64,000 nt of DNA from Symbioplanes lichenis (GCF_030709675.1 NZ_JAUZQD010000008.1:310001-374000); one strand, 5' to 3'. Shown: positions 46,474 through 55,159, counted from the stretch's first letter. Translations and numbers: made by a program. The notes: generated by a model not told the origin, from the sequence alone.

Positions 46474-47672
46474 GTTCTCTCCCCGTTGGTGCTGTCGCTT
46501 TTGTCCCCGTCGGCGCTCTCGAACCGGCGCTCGCGCGCATAGTCGACGCCGGCCTTGGCTTGCGCGGCGGCCATGGTGCGGCGGGTCCGGCCGTCGGAAG
46601 CGAGCTCCCGGTCGTACGCCTGCAGTCGCGGTGCCGTGCTCCCCTTGAAGTAGGGGGCGACCTGCCGCGCGAAGAGCTCGTAGGAACGCCGGGTGGCGGC
46701 CGGGTCCGCGATGTCCGACTGCTCGATGAGGAACGTGCCGAAGCCGCCGCTCATGTCCCACATCGTGCGGATGTGCTCGATGGCCTGACCGGGCGTGCCG
46801 ATGACCGCCGTGCCGGTGAAGGTGAGCAGGTCGACCAGGGCGTCGGGATCGTCGAGGTCGGCCGGGATGTTCTGGGGCAGGATCTGCCGGATGTAGCGCA
46901 GATAGGGCCCGATGCGCCGGCGCACGTCCGCCCGCGCCTCGGCCTCCGTCTCGGCCACGTGCACGAGACTCAGCACCGACCAGCGGCGGCGGTCGAACGT
47001 ACGCCCGGCGGCGGCCGCCTCGTGCTCGGCAATGCTCGCGGCTGTCCGGAGCGGGTTGTCGGTGCCCGACCCGATCGCGGCGGACGCCCCGAAGGACACC
47101 AGGCCCGTGCCGAAGCGTCCGGCCAGGCGCGGGCCCGCCGGGGACTTGAAAGCGGCAACCCGAATGTCAAGCCCGCTTCCGTACGGCCGGAGGTGCAGCC
47201 TGGCCTCGTCCAGCGCGAACCAGTCGGTGCGCCGGGTCACCGGCCCGTCGCCGCGCAACAGGGCCGTGATCGCCTCGAGCGACTCCTCCATCATCCGGCG
47301 GGCCTGCATCGGATCATGGCCGATCATCCGCGCGTCGAGCGGCAGCGCCCCCGACCCGACCCCGAAGAGCAGCCGGCCGCGCGTGAGATGGTCGAGCAGG
47401 ATGATCCGGTCGAGGAGCAAGAACGGCTGATGGTACGAGAGGGTCGACACTCCCGTGCCCAGCTTGATGCGCGTGGTCCGCTGGGCCGCCGCGGCGATCA
47501 TCAACTCGGGCGCGGCGATGATCTGCCAGCCGCCGGAGTGATGCTCCCCGAACCAGAACTCCTCGTAGCCGAGGCGATCGCAGTGCTCGGCCAGCGCCAG
47601 GTCGTCGTGCAGCTGCAGGGTCGGATCGCCGGACGGCTCGTGGAACGGAAAGACCAGGACGCCGAAGTCCAT
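46452..47672 (-). CDS. LLM-class (luciferase-like) flavin-dependent oxidoreductase
   Basis: 406 aa. TIM-barrel flavin enzyme: LVFPFHEPSGDPTLQLHDDL, AEHCDRLGYEEFWFGEHHSG, then IKLGTGVSTLSYHQPF and RLLFGVGSGALPLDARM, in the order typical of F420- or FMN-dependent LLM proteins. The ATG at 47672 (MDFGVLVFPF) has GGGAG about 6 nt upstream. It overlaps the halogenase-like gene by 22 nt, so the two were one transcript, perhaps part of a small tailoring pathway. The last 45 residues are extra to the domain and charged. Confidence 0.9.
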   Translation of the reverse strand: MDFGVLVFPFHEPSGDPTLQLHDDLALAEHCDRLGYEEFWFGEHHSGGWQIIAAPELMIAAAAQRTTRIKLGTGVSTLSYHQPFLLLDRIILLDHLTRGRLLFGVGSGALPLDARMIGHDPMQARRMMEESLEAITALLRGDGPVTRRTDWFALDEARLHLRPYGSGLDIRVAAFKSPAGPRLAGRFGTGLVSFGASAAIGSGTDNPLRTAASIAEHEAAAAGRTFDRRRWSVLSLVHVAETEAEARADVRRRIGPYLRYIRQILPQNIPADLDDPDALVDLLTFTGTAVIGTPGQAIEHIRTMWDMSGGFGTFLIEQSDIADPAATRRSYELFARQVAPYFKGSTAPRLQAYDRELASDGRTRRTMAAAQAKAGVDYARERRFESADGDKSDSTNGERTWTSTSK

Positions 47673-47862
47673 GCCGCGCTCCCTCACGCGATCAAGCTCT
47701 TCGTGAACCTTTCTCATTGTCAATGTGGACAGTGACGCGCGCAGCCCCGTGCCGCCGATTGGCACATCGTCGGCCTGATCAGGCGTCGCTTGCCCGGCTT
47801 CTCCCGGGCGTCCTCGGCGCGTTCGGGCCACGACCCGCCGGAGAAGCGGCCATGCTGGAGCG

Positions 47863-48366
47863 GTGACCGCTGATCCTCCCGGCCCCCGCGGACTCCTCGG
47901 CGGCGCGGCCGTGACCGCGGGCCGCGTCGGCTTCGGGATGCTCTGCGCGATCGGCGGGACCCTGTGGGCGGTGCTCGATCCGCCGGACGCCACCCACGTC
48001 GTGGTCGGCCTCGTCTTCGCCGCCGGTGGGCTCGTGATCGTGACACCGTTGCGCCGGCGCCTTCCCCGGCGGCTGACCGGGCTCGCCATGGTGCTCGCCG
48101 CCGCAGCCGGGACCGCCGGCGGGACGGCGGTGGAACACACCAGCCTGGGCGGCATGTTCGTCTGGTCCATGGCACGCGGGTGGCCCTTCGGCTGGCTGAC
48201 CCGCGACGGCATCGCCGGCGACGCCGAGACGGCCTACCGGATCGCGCTCGCGGACACCTGGTCGATCGGCGCGACCTCGCTGCTCGCCACCCTGGCCTTC
48301 TGGAGCATGGCGGCAATGGTGCTGACGCTCGCGGGAACGCTGACCAGACAAGCGTGGCCCCGCTAG
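47863..48366 (+). CDS. Small four-helix membrane protein of unknown function
   Basis: 167 aa with four hydrophobic segments (FGMLCAIGGTLWAVL, HVVVGLVFAAGGLVIV, LAMVLAAAAGTAGGTAV and SLLATLAFWSMAAMVLTLAG). No family recognised. The GTG at 47863 follows GGAG at a distance of only 2 nt, so the start is uncertain. It is divergent from the LLM gene across 190 nt. Confidence 0.6.
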   Translation: MTADPPGPRGLLGGAAVTAGRVGFGMLCAIGGTLWAVLDPPDATHVVVGLVFAAGGLVIVTPLRRRLPRRLTGLAMVLAAAAGTAGGTAVEHTSLGGMFVWSMARGWPFGWLTRDGIAGDAETAYRIALADTWSIGATSLLATLAFWSMAAMVLTLAGTLTRQAWPR

Positions 48367-48679
48367 ACACCTTTCGGGGTGGAGCCGCAGCGACACCGGG
48401 ATCGTGGTGACCTTGGTGGTGCTCGCCGGTCTGCTGCTCGTGACGGTGGCGTTCGGCGACAGGGCGGCCGCCAGGGAAACGGCTGCCACTTGCTTCGCGG
48501 GCCTGCACCTCGTCCTCGCCGGCTACTCCGGGTTCGTGCGGTGGAGGGCCGCCCGCCGAGGCGTGGACCGTCGTGTCAGTCGCCGAGGGCTGGCCATGCA
48601 TCGCGAACCCGGCCCGGCCGCGACGGAAGCCGGGCGCACGCGGGTCAGCGTGGCCGGTCCGTCGCGGCGGGGGCGCGGG
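48367..48679. other. 313-bp gap with a remnant-like small membrane frame
   Basis: From a GTG at 48404 a frame reads VVTLVVLAGLLLVTVAFGD and FAGLHLVLAGYSGFVRW, two hydrophobic segments like a tiny membrane protein. But the frame has no stop until far inside the opposite-strand aminopeptidase gene, so the natural end has been lost or the resemblance is chance. Nothing else is evident. Confidence 0.35.
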
Positions 48680-50131
48680 TCACTCGGGGAGGCGGGGCCC
48701 CGCCTCGCGCTGGGAGGCGAGCCAGGCCTCGACGTCGGCGGAGGAGCGGGGCAGGCCGGCCGACATGTTGCGGTAGCCGTCGGCGGTCACGAGGATGTCG
48801 TCCTCGATGCGGACGCCGATGCCGCGGAGCTCCTCGGGGACCAGGTCGTCCTCGGGCTGGAAGTAGAGGCCCGGCTCGACCGTGAGGACCATGCCCTCGC
48901 GGAGGTCGCCGTCGCGATAGTGCTCCTTGCGGGCGTTGGAGCAGTCGTGGACGTCGATGCCGAGCATGTGGCCGGCGCCGTGGAGGGTCCAGCGGCGGTA
49001 GACGGTGGACTGCTCGGAGACGGCCTCGTCCACGCTGACCGGGAGGAGGCCCAGGGCGTCGAGGCCCTCCGCCAGCACGTGCATGCAGGTCTTGTGGATC
49101 TCCGAATATGTGACGCCGGGCTTGATGACGTCCATGCCGGCCTGCTGCGAGGCGTGCACGATGTCGTAGACCTGGCGCTGCAGGGGGCTGAACGTGCCGT
49201 TGACCGGGACCGTGCGGGTCACGTCGGCCGTGTAGAACGTGGTGCCCTCGACGCCCATGTCCATGAGCAGCAGCTCGCCGGGCGTGGTGACGCCGGTGTT
49301 GCGCACCCAGTGCAGGATCGTCGCGTGCGGGCCGCCGCCCACGATGCTGCTGTAGCCCACGTCGTTGCCGTCGTGCCGGGCGCGCAGGCCGAAGACGCCC
49401 TCGAGCAGGCGCTCCTTGACGCTGCGGTCGGCGGGCAGGACCCGGGCGACGTCCTCGAAGCCGCGCACGGTGGCGTCGATCGCGTCCTGCAGCTGGGCGA
49501 TCTCCCACTCGTCCTTGATCAGCTTGAGCTCGGAGATGGCGACGGCCAGGGCGCGGTCGCGGCGCACCCGCGGGTCGGGGTCGTAGCCCAGGATCGCCCG
49601 GTCGACGGCGGCGTCGAGGCCGCGCAGCACCCGGGTGCGCGAGGGGGCGAGGTCGGCGAGGGCGTGGCCCAGCTGCTCGTAGGGCCGGGTCTCGACGCCC
49701 AGCTCGGTCGAGCGCTCCCCGAGGGTGTGCCGGCGGCCGACCCACAGCTCGCCGTTGCGGCTGCGGAAGAAGGCGTCGGTCTCCTTGGAGTTGCGGTCGT
49801 GCGTGTAGACGACCGCGTCGTGGCCGGAGCCGCTCGGGCGCATGATCAGCACGCCGTCGGGGTCGGCGTCGCCGGTCAGGTAGACATAGTCGCTGCCGGG
49901 GCGGAAGTGGTAGTCGGTGTCGTTGGCGCGCACCTTCTCGCGGCCGGTCGGGATGACCAGCGTCTCGCCTGGGAACGCCGCGGAGAGCTCGGCCCGCCGC
50001 TTCGCATAATTGGGGGCCTCGGGCCGCGCGGTGACCTCGAGCGCGTCGTTGCGCCAGCCGGTGCGCATGAACTGCAGGTACGCCTCCGGGAAGTCCGGGT
50101 CGTGCGACTCGGTCTTCGGCTGCTCCGCCAT
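48680..50131 (-). CDS. pepP: Xaa-Pro aminopeptidase (aminopeptidase P)
   Basis: 483 aa, M24B metallopeptidase that removes the N-terminal residue before proline. The N-terminal creatinase-like domain has FPGETLVIPTGREKVRANDTDYHFRPGSD in pieces. The di-metal site is spread over LLMDMGVEG and ADVTRTVPVNG (aspartates), HGAGHMLGIDVHD (histidine), VLTVEPGLY and GVRIEDDILV (glutamates). The ATG at 50131 has GGGAGGGG 6 nt upstream. No signal peptide, so it is cytosolic. Confidence 0.93.
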   Translation of the reverse strand: MAEQPKTESHDPDFPEAYLQFMRTGWRNDALEVTARPEAPNYAKRRAELSAAFPGETLVIPTGREKVRANDTDYHFRPGSDYVYLTGDADPDGVLIMRPSGSGHDAVVYTHDRNSKETDAFFRSRNGELWVGRRHTLGERSTELGVETRPYEQLGHALADLAPSRTRVLRGLDAAVDRAILGYDPDPRVRRDRALAVAISELKLIKDEWEIAQLQDAIDATVRGFEDVARVLPADRSVKERLLEGVFGLRARHDGNDVGYSSIVGGGPHATILHWVRNTGVTTPGELLLMDMGVEGTTFYTADVTRTVPVNGTFSPLQRQVYDIVHASQQAGMDVIKPGVTYSEIHKTCMHVLAEGLDALGLLPVSVDEAVSEQSTVYRRWTLHGAGHMLGIDVHDCSNARKEHYRDGDLREGMVLTVEPGLYFQPEDDLVPEELRGIGVRIEDDILVTADGYRNMSAGLPRSSADVEAWLASQREAGPRLPE

Positions 50132-50239
50132 GGTGGGCCCCTCCCTTGTTGTGCCGCCCCTGACGTTACCGCCTCGGCCCGCGCCGCCCAAAGATCAACT
50201 TCTCGCACGGGGGCTGGAGTTCCGGGCCGGCCGCCCTGG

Positions 50240-50887
50240 TTAGGCGTCCAGGGTGAGGCAGGCCACTCGCGCTCCGGCCGTCCCGGCCTTCCCCGCATCC
50301 GTACGCGTGGACTTCTCGTGCACCACCAGCGACCGCGGCGGACGCGCGGGGTCGAATACCCACTCCTGCCGCGCCATCGAGTGACCACCGCCACGCTCGT
50401 CGGCCGTGAAGTCGAGCCACACTTCGTTGCGTGGGTTCGCGTACGACGGGTCGACCGAGGGCTTCGACGGGTCCGCTTGGTGCTGATAGTGGGGCCCGGC
50501 GTCGTCCGGCTCGAGGGTGCACGGCTGGGTGTGCAGGTGCGCGCCGTAACTGCGCCTCGGCACCATGCCCGTGACCGTCAGGCCGATCATGAGGCCGGGA
50601 CGGACGGCGGCGAGCTCGACCTTGGCCGTGGCGCCGCTGGGGACGACGCTGGTGTCGTACGTGATGGTGGGAAGGGTCTTGGGCCGGAACGTGCCCGCAT
50701 AGGTCTCCACCGCGTCCGGCGCCGGGGCCGACGGGCTGCTGCTCGAGACGGCCACGGCGGGCGCGCCCGTGACGATCCAGGGCGTGCCGGCGGGCGGGGG
50801 CTGCGGCTCGGTGCGCGGGCTCTGCGCGGTCGGGGCGCACCCCGCGAGCGTGGCGGTCAGGGCGATTAGTCCGGCGGCGCGCATCAT
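50240..50887 (-). CDS. sodC: Cu/Zn superoxide dismutase, lipoprotein form
   Basis: 215 aa. A lipoprotein signal ends LAGC (C17), followed by a Pro/Ser-rich linker. The SOD fold has copper ligands in YGAHLHTQPC, the bridging and zinc region GPHYQHQADP, EVWLDFTADERGGGHS, the last copper histidine in LVVHEKSTRTD, and near the end the catalytic arginine and disulfide cysteine in GARVACLTLD. It would detoxify superoxide outside the membrane. Divergent from the PfkB gene across 104 nt. Confidence 0.88.
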   Translation of the reverse strand: MMRAAGLIALTATLAGCAPTAQSPRTEPQPPPAGTPWIVTGAPAVAVSSSSPSAPAPDAVETYAGTFRPKTLPTITYDTSVVPSGATAKVELAAVRPGLMIGLTVTGMVPRRSYGAHLHTQPCTLEPDDAGPHYQHQADPSKPSVDPSYANPRNEVWLDFTADERGGGHSMARQEWVFDPARPPRSLVVHEKSTRTDAGKAGTAGARVACLTLDA

Positions 50888-50940
50888 GTCCGGATTGTTT
50901 CAGTGGATCACCGGCCGGGCGAGCATCCGGGGAGTGTTAG

Positions 50941-50974
50941 CTTTCTCGCGCCGCCGGTCGGCGGCCTGAGAAAG
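50941..50974 (+). promoter_or_regulatory. Nested stem-loop in the leader of the PfkB kinase gene
   Basis: CTTTCTC (50941-50947) pairs with GAGAAAG (50968-50974), and inside it GCCGCC (50950-50955) pairs with GGCGGC (50960-50965) around GGTC. The hairpin ends just before the RBS ACCGGAGGGG, 18 nt before the ATG. It could be an RNA control element or a repressor operator. Confidence 0.5.
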
Positions 50975-50991
50975 GACCGGAGGGGATCGGC

Positions 50992-51930
50992 ATGGGGTAC
51001 GCGGTCGTGCTCGGCGAGGCACTCGTCGACCTGCTGGAGACCGAGCGGGACGGCGAGCTGATCTATCGGCAGGCGATCGGCGGCGCCCCGCTCAACGTCG
51101 CCGTCGGCGTCACGCGCCTCGGCGGCCGGGTCGACTATGTCGGGTCGCTCGGCAACGACACCCTCGGCGACCGGATCGCCGCCTTCCTGCGCCAGACCGG
51201 CGTCGGCACGGACTCCACGATCCGCGTCCCGGTGCCGACCACGCTCGCGGTCACGACCTTCGAGGGCGCGGAGCCGACGTTCCAGTTCTACGGCGAGCCG
51301 CCCTCCTATTCGCTGGTCCGCCCGGACGACGTCGCGGTGGACCGCGTCGCCGGCGCCGCCGTCGTCTACGCCGGCTCGATCAGCCTCATGCGCGAGCCCT
51401 TCCAGGCCGCCGCGCAGGCCGCCTGGTCGGTGGCCGGTCCGATCAAAGTCTTCGATCCCAACGTACGCCCGAAGCTGCTCCCCGACGCCGCGGCGGTGAC
51501 GGCCCTGCGCGAGCTCGTCGAGGGGTACTTCGCCTCGGCCGACCTCGTCAAGCTCAGCTCCGCCGACGCCGAGGTCCTGTGGGACGGCGCCGGTCCCGAG
51601 GCCGCCGCCCAGCGCATCCTCGGCCTGGGCGCCAAGGCCGTCGTGGTCACCTGCGGTGCGAAGGGCGCCCACGTCGCCGTCCCCGCCGGGGCGACCACCC
51701 TCCCGGCGCCGTCGGTCAACGCGATCGACGCCACGGGCGCGGGCGACTCGGTGATGGCGGCCCTGGTCAGCCGGCTGCTCGCCGGCGGCGTGCCGGAGGA
51801 CCTGGCCGGCTGGCAGCAGTACGTGACCTTCGCGCTGGCCGTGGCCGGCCTGGTCTGCGAGCGCCGGGGCGGCGCCGTGGCGATGCCGACCCCGTCCGAG
51901 CTGACCGCCCGCTGGGGCGCGCTCATCTGA
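50992..51930 (+). CDS. PfkB-family carbohydrate kinase (fructokinase-like)
   Basis: 312 aa ribokinase fold. N-terminal substrate motif IGGAPLNVAVGVTRLGG, phosphate-handling FDPNVRP, and the C-terminal PfkB signature IDATGAGDSVMAALVSRLL with catalytic aspartate. It probably phosphorylates fructose or a related sugar at the expense of ATP. No sugar transporter is adjacent. The RBS GGAGGGG is directly preceded by a strong stem-loop. Confidence 0.9.
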   Translation: MGYAVVLGEALVDLLETERDGELIYRQAIGGAPLNVAVGVTRLGGRVDYVGSLGNDTLGDRIAAFLRQTGVGTDSTIRVPVPTTLAVTTFEGAEPTFQFYGEPPSYSLVRPDDVAVDRVAGAAVVYAGSISLMREPFQAAAQAAWSVAGPIKVFDPNVRPKLLPDAAAVTALRELVEGYFASADLVKLSSADAEVLWDGAGPEAAAQRILGLGAKAVVVTCGAKGAHVAVPAGATTLPAPSVNAIDATGAGDSVMAALVSRLLAGGVPEDLAGWQQYVTFALAVAGLVCERRGGAVAMPTPSELTARWGALI

Positions 51931-51955
51931 CCGAGCGCCTTCTCAACACGCTTAT

Positions 51956-52345
51956 TCAGCCGAGCGCCTTCTCGATGAAGCGCTGGCGGTCGACCAAGGC
52001 CCGTTCCACCCGCACCTCGGCCACCACGGTCTCGCCGGCGCGCACCTCGACGTCGAAGAACAGGCGGCGCCCGTCCACCTTGACGAGCGTCGCCTGCGCG
52101 GTGACGAGCCGCCCGACCGGGGTGGGGGCGTGGTGCTCGACCTCGGCCCGTACCCCCACCGTGGTCAGCCCGGCCGGCACCTGCCGCGCCGTCGTCAGCA
52201 CGGTGGCGGTCTCGGCCAGCGCCAGCACCCGCGGCGTGCCGAGCACGGGCACGTCCCCGGAGCCGAGGGCCTGGGCGGTGTCAGCATCGGTGACGGTCAA
52301 CTCGACCCGGGCGCCGGGCCCGGGCGCGAACTCGGGAAGGTCCAT
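51956..52345 (-). CDS. FlK-like hotdog thioesterase
   Basis: 129 aa hotdog-fold protein. The segment GSGDVPVLGTPRVLALAETATV holds the Thr and Glu, and VEHHAPTPVGRLV the His, that correspond to the catalytic triad of fluoroacetyl-CoA thioesterase FlK. Most relatives act on other acyl-CoAs, so fluoroacetate is not implied. Convergent with the PfkB gene. Confidence 0.84.
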   Translation of the reverse strand: MDLPEFAPGPGARVELTVTDADTAQALGSGDVPVLGTPRVLALAETATVLTTARQVPAGLTTVGVRAEVEHHAPTPVGRLVTAQATLVKVDGRRLFFDVEVRAGETVVAEVRVERALVDRQRFIEKALG

Positions 52346-52354
52346 ACCGTCAGC

Positions 52355-53989
52355 TTAGGACGGTTCGGGCCGCTGCCAGCCGGTGTCACTCGGGGGAGCC
52401 TGTCCCGTCGGTGCCGTCACAAGTGGCCGGGAGTCCCGGGCGTGGCGGGCGCGGTCGGCCAGTTGGGCGGCGATCCAGTAGGCCTCGGCCAGGTCCCGGT
52501 CCTTGGCGACGGCGGCGCGACCGCCGGCGGTGTCGGCATAGACGGTGGCGAGACCCAGGCGACGCTGGATCGGGCCGCGGATGACCCGGACGCTCTGCAT
52601 TCTCGCGTACGGAACCAGGGTCATCTGGCGGGTGACCACCCCCGACCGGGACACGAACACCTCGCCGGCCAGCGCGATCCCCAGCCCGCGCCAGCCGATG
52701 GGCTGCAACCAGCGCGCCCGCCGCGGCACCGGCACCGTGGGCAGCGCACCCAGGTCGACGCCGGGCAGCACCTCCCACACCAGGTGCCGGCCGGCCTCGA
52801 AGACCCCGACCGGCAGCAGACTGTCCGAGCTGTTGTCGTTGTCCCCGCCCGGCGCGGCGATCCCGGCGATGTCCAGCCGCAACCGCAGCCAGCCCCGCAT
52901 CCGCCACAGGAACGGCCACGTCACGCCGATCGTCTGCACCCGGTTCAGTGGCACGACCTGACTCCGCGTCTCCAGCAGGCCGTACCGCACGCCCAGCCGG
53001 CCGGCGGTGTCGCGCGAGAGCCGGAAGTTCCAGTCGCGCAGCACCCGGCGTACGGGCTGGAGCAGCACACCCGCCATCGCCGTCACCGTGCTCGCGATGC
53101 CGATGAAGGTCCACGAGCCCTCGAGCACGAACTGCATCACCACGAAGGCCACGCCGACCGGCAGGAAGAACGCCTGCGGGGTGAGCAACTGGCTGATCAC
53201 GAGGTCCCGGTTGACCACCCGGAAGACCGGCCGCTCGGGCGCCTCGACCGCGACAGGCCCGGCGTCCGGACCGATCTGCCCGGCGGGTCCGCCGGTGGTC
53301 CGGCTTTCCCCGGGGGTACGCCCGGCGAGCGCGAGCAGCCGCGACCGCAACGCCACGGCGTCCTTGACCGTCAGGTACGCGAGCGGCGCCTCGGTCTTCC
53401 CGCCCCCGACGACCTCGAGCCGGAGCTCGGCCAGGCCCGTCAGCTGCGCCAACAGCGGTCGCCGGACCTCCACGGACTGCAGCCGGTCGAGCGGGATCGC
53501 GCGGTTGCGGCGCCAGAGCAGGCCGTCCTGGATGCGCAGCTCCCGGTTGACCACGTGGTAGCCGGTGTTCAGCCATCCGATCAGCGAGAAAATCACCACG
53601 CCGACCGCGATCGCGCCTACGACCAGCGCGAATACCTCGAGTCCGACCTGCGACAAGGTTTGCCAGCTGAGCGCGGCGACGATGACGGCGATGGATTTGG
53701 CCCCGTTGAGCAGGGGGCTCAGCGGGTGCAGCCGGCGGCGTGGCTCCTCGGCGGGGGCGCGCTCGGCCGTTTCCTCGCGGCGTGCGCCGCTAGCGGTTTC
53801 GTCCCGTCGGGTGTCGGCGGCGGCCTCGTCGTGTCGGGTGTCGGCGGTGACTTCGTCGTGTCGGGTGTCGGCGGTGACCTCGTCGTGTCGGGTGTCGGCG
53901 GTGACTTCGTCGTGTCGGGTGTCGGCGGCGGCCTCGTCGTGTCGGGTGTCGGCGGCGGTGTTGTCGCGGCGGGCGTCGGCGGCGGTCAC
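52355..53989 (-). CDS. Large PH-domain (DUF304) membrane protein, YdbT-like, with a repetitive N-terminus
   Basis: 544 aa. The first 75 residues are seven tandem copies of a 9-residue unit (consensus TRHDEVTAD), hydrophilic and probably disordered. Then come two membrane helices (SIAVIVAALSWQTL, VFALVVGAIAVGVVIFSLIGW), a bacterial PH domain (YHVVNRELRIQDGLLWRRNRAIPLDRLQ), a second helix pair, and two more PH-like units (NFRLSRDTAGRLGVRYGLLE, RWLQPIGWRG). Family members are membrane proteins of unknown role. The ATG overlaps the previous gene's stop by 4 nt, so the two work as a YdbS/YdbT-type pair. Confidence 0.85.
   Translation of the reverse strand: MTAADARRDNTAADTRHDEAAADTRHDEVTADTRHDEVTADTRHDEVTADTRHDEAAADTRRDETASGARREETAERAPAEEPRRRLHPLSPLLNGAKSIAVIVAALSWQTLSQVGLEVFALVVGAIAVGVVIFSLIGWLNTGYHVVNRELRIQDGLLWRRNRAIPLDRLQSVEVRRPLLAQLTGLAELRLEVVGGGKTEAPLAYLTVKDAVALRSRLLALAGRTPGESRTTGGPAGQIGPDAGPVAVEAPERPVFRVVNRDLVISQLLTPQAFFLPVGVAFVVMQFVLEGSWTFIGIASTVTAMAGVLLQPVRRVLRDWNFRLSRDTAGRLGVRYGLLETRSQVVPLNRVQTIGVTWPFLWRMRGWLRLRLDIAGIAAPGGDNDNSSDSLLPVGVFEAGRHLVWEVLPGVDLGALPTVPVPRRARWLQPIGWRGLGIALAGEVFVSRSGVVTRQMTLVPYARMQSVRVIRGPIQRRLGLATVYADTAGGRAAVAKDRDLAEAYWIAAQLADRARHARDSRPLVTAPTGQAPPSDTGWQRPEPS
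53793..53981 (-). repeat. 27-bp minisatellite, seven units, in frame
   Basis: Seven units of 27 bp run from 53793 to 53981 without gaps; the middle five differ by one to a few bases, the outer two are more diverged. Each unit encodes nine residues of the YdbT-like N-terminus, so copy-number change would keep the reading frame. Confidence 0.93.
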
Positions 53990-54942
53990 AGGCCCTCGGC
54001 CCGGTCCTCGCCCAGCGCGGTCAGGCGGTCGCGCAGCCGGGCGGCCTCCTCGGGCGGCAACCCGGGGATCTTGGCGTCGCTGGCCGCCGCGGCCGTGTGC
54101 AACTGGACGGTGGCCAGCTTGAACGCCCGCTCCAGCGGCCCGGCGGTCACATCCACGAACTGCATCCGCGCGTACGGCACGATGGACAGCCGGCGCACCA
54201 CGAGCCCGTGCCGGACGAGCAGATCATTGTCCCGCTCGGCGTAGCCCCACGCGCGCACCGCCCGCACGGTGATCCAGGAGCGCCAGACCGTGAAGACCAG
54301 CTCCAGCCCGATGAGCACCGGCCACAGCCAGAAGCCGGTCAGCGCCCAGCCGACGCCGAGCCCGGCCAGGACGACGGCGACCCAGATCGCCCGGTTGATC
54401 AGCTCCACAGTGATCAGCTTGGGCGAGACTGGGCGCCACTGGACGGTGTCGGGCCAGGGTTCGAGGGCGCTCTCCGGCCCGTACGCCGGGGGAGCCCCAT
54501 AGCCCTGCGGCGCTCCGTAGCCCTGTGGAGGTCCGTAGCTCTGCGGCGGCGCGCCGTATCCGCCGGGCGCCGACACGCCGCCGGGCGGTCCATACATTCC
54601 CGGTGCGGCGTCCGGCGGCCCGTAGCTCCCGGGCACGTTCGTCGGCGCACCGGCGTAACCGGGCGTGTGCATCGGCGTGGCGGCGGGTTCGGGCGGAGTG
54701 AGTGGTGGTCCGTAGGTCCCGGGCGCGCCCGGCGGCGGGCCGGCGGGACCGGGGCCGTTGGACGGCGGTCCGTAGGCCGCGGTCTCACCTGGCGGCGGGC
54801 CGGCGGGACCGGGTGTCGTGGTCGTCATGGGTGGCGGTGGGTAGGCCCCGGGCGCGCTCGTCGGCGGCGTGGCCGCGTGGTGCGGCGGCGGGTCGGCCGG
54901 GCCGGGGGTGCCGGGCGTGCTCACGCCGGGAAGCTCGCTCAC
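53986..54942 (-). CDS. Small PH-domain (DUF304) membrane protein, YdbS-like, with Pro/Gly-rich N-terminus
   Basis: 318 aa. The first 165 residues are a low-complexity Pro/Gly/Tyr region with repeats such as YGPP and QGYGAP. Two membrane helices (AIWVAVVLAGLGVGWALTGF, LWPVLIGLELVFTVW) and one bacterial PH domain (RAWGYAERDNDLLVRHGLVV, RRLSIVPYARMQFVDV) follow. It overlaps the larger PH-domain gene by 4 nt. The extended disordered tail suggests a scaffold or surface role, but none is known. Confidence 0.85.
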   Translation of the reverse strand: MSELPGVSTPGTPGPADPPPHHAATPPTSAPGAYPPPPMTTTTPGPAGPPPGETAAYGPPSNGPGPAGPPPGAPGTYGPPLTPPEPAATPMHTPGYAGAPTNVPGSYGPPDAAPGMYGPPGGVSAPGGYGAPPQSYGPPQGYGAPQGYGAPPAYGPESALEPWPDTVQWRPVSPKLITVELINRAIWVAVVLAGLGVGWALTGFWLWPVLIGLELVFTVWRSWITVRAVRAWGYAERDNDLLVRHGLVVRRLSIVPYARMQFVDVTAGPLERAFKLATVQLHTAAAASDAKIPGLPPEEAARLRDRLTALGEDRAEGL

Positions 54943-54952
54943 CCCTGAAAGA

Positions 54953-55159
54953 CTAGGCGGTGGCGGGGAACGCGGTCACCTCGCGCAGGAAACCCCGCGC
55001 GCCCAGGAAGTCGGACAGGTGCTCGCGGTGCTGGTCACAGGCCAGCCACGTTTTTCTGTACGCGGGCTCGTGCAGCTTGGGATTGTTCCACCGCAACGCC
55101 CACGACGCAGCCGACCGGCAGCCCTTGGCGGAACACTGCACCGCCACTTCCTCGTCCAC
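54953..55159 (-). CDS. Small zinc-ribbon-like hypothetical protein
   Basis: 68 aa. Cysteines in VQCSAKGCRSA and WLACDQHREHL form a CxxxxC...CxxH set that could bind zinc. The WALRWNNPKLHEPAYRKTW core looks conserved. The GTG at 55159 is preferred over the TTG at 55165. It starts about 10 nt from the end of the PH-domain operon and is on the same strand upstream of it, so it may be the first gene of that transcript. Function unknown. Confidence 0.62.
   Translation of the reverse strand: MDEEVAVQCSAKGCRSAASWALRWNNPKLHEPAYRKTWLACDQHREHLSDFLGARGFLREVTAFPATA

Noticed and set aside
48404..50869. An 821-codon frame opposite pepP and sodC
   Set aside because: Only the first 50 codons look protein-like; the remainder is antisense to clear genes. 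Only the short segment is noted, as a remnant-like frame.
51932..51972. The sequence GAGCGCCTTCTC occurs twice near the PfkB/thioesterase junction
   Set aside because: Only 12-13 bp, in coding or near-coding GC-rich DNA; too short to treat as an element.
51956..52345. Fluoroacetate resistance function for the FlK-like protein
   Set aside because: The fold and catalytic residues fit many general acyl-CoA thioesterases; there is no fluorinase or other supporting gene nearby.
53793..53981. Regularly spaced repeats that could suggest a CRISPR array
   Set aside because: The 27-bp units are contiguous with no spacers and are in frame in a coding gene; the same holds for the 38-bp and 30-bp repeats at 60337 and 61501.
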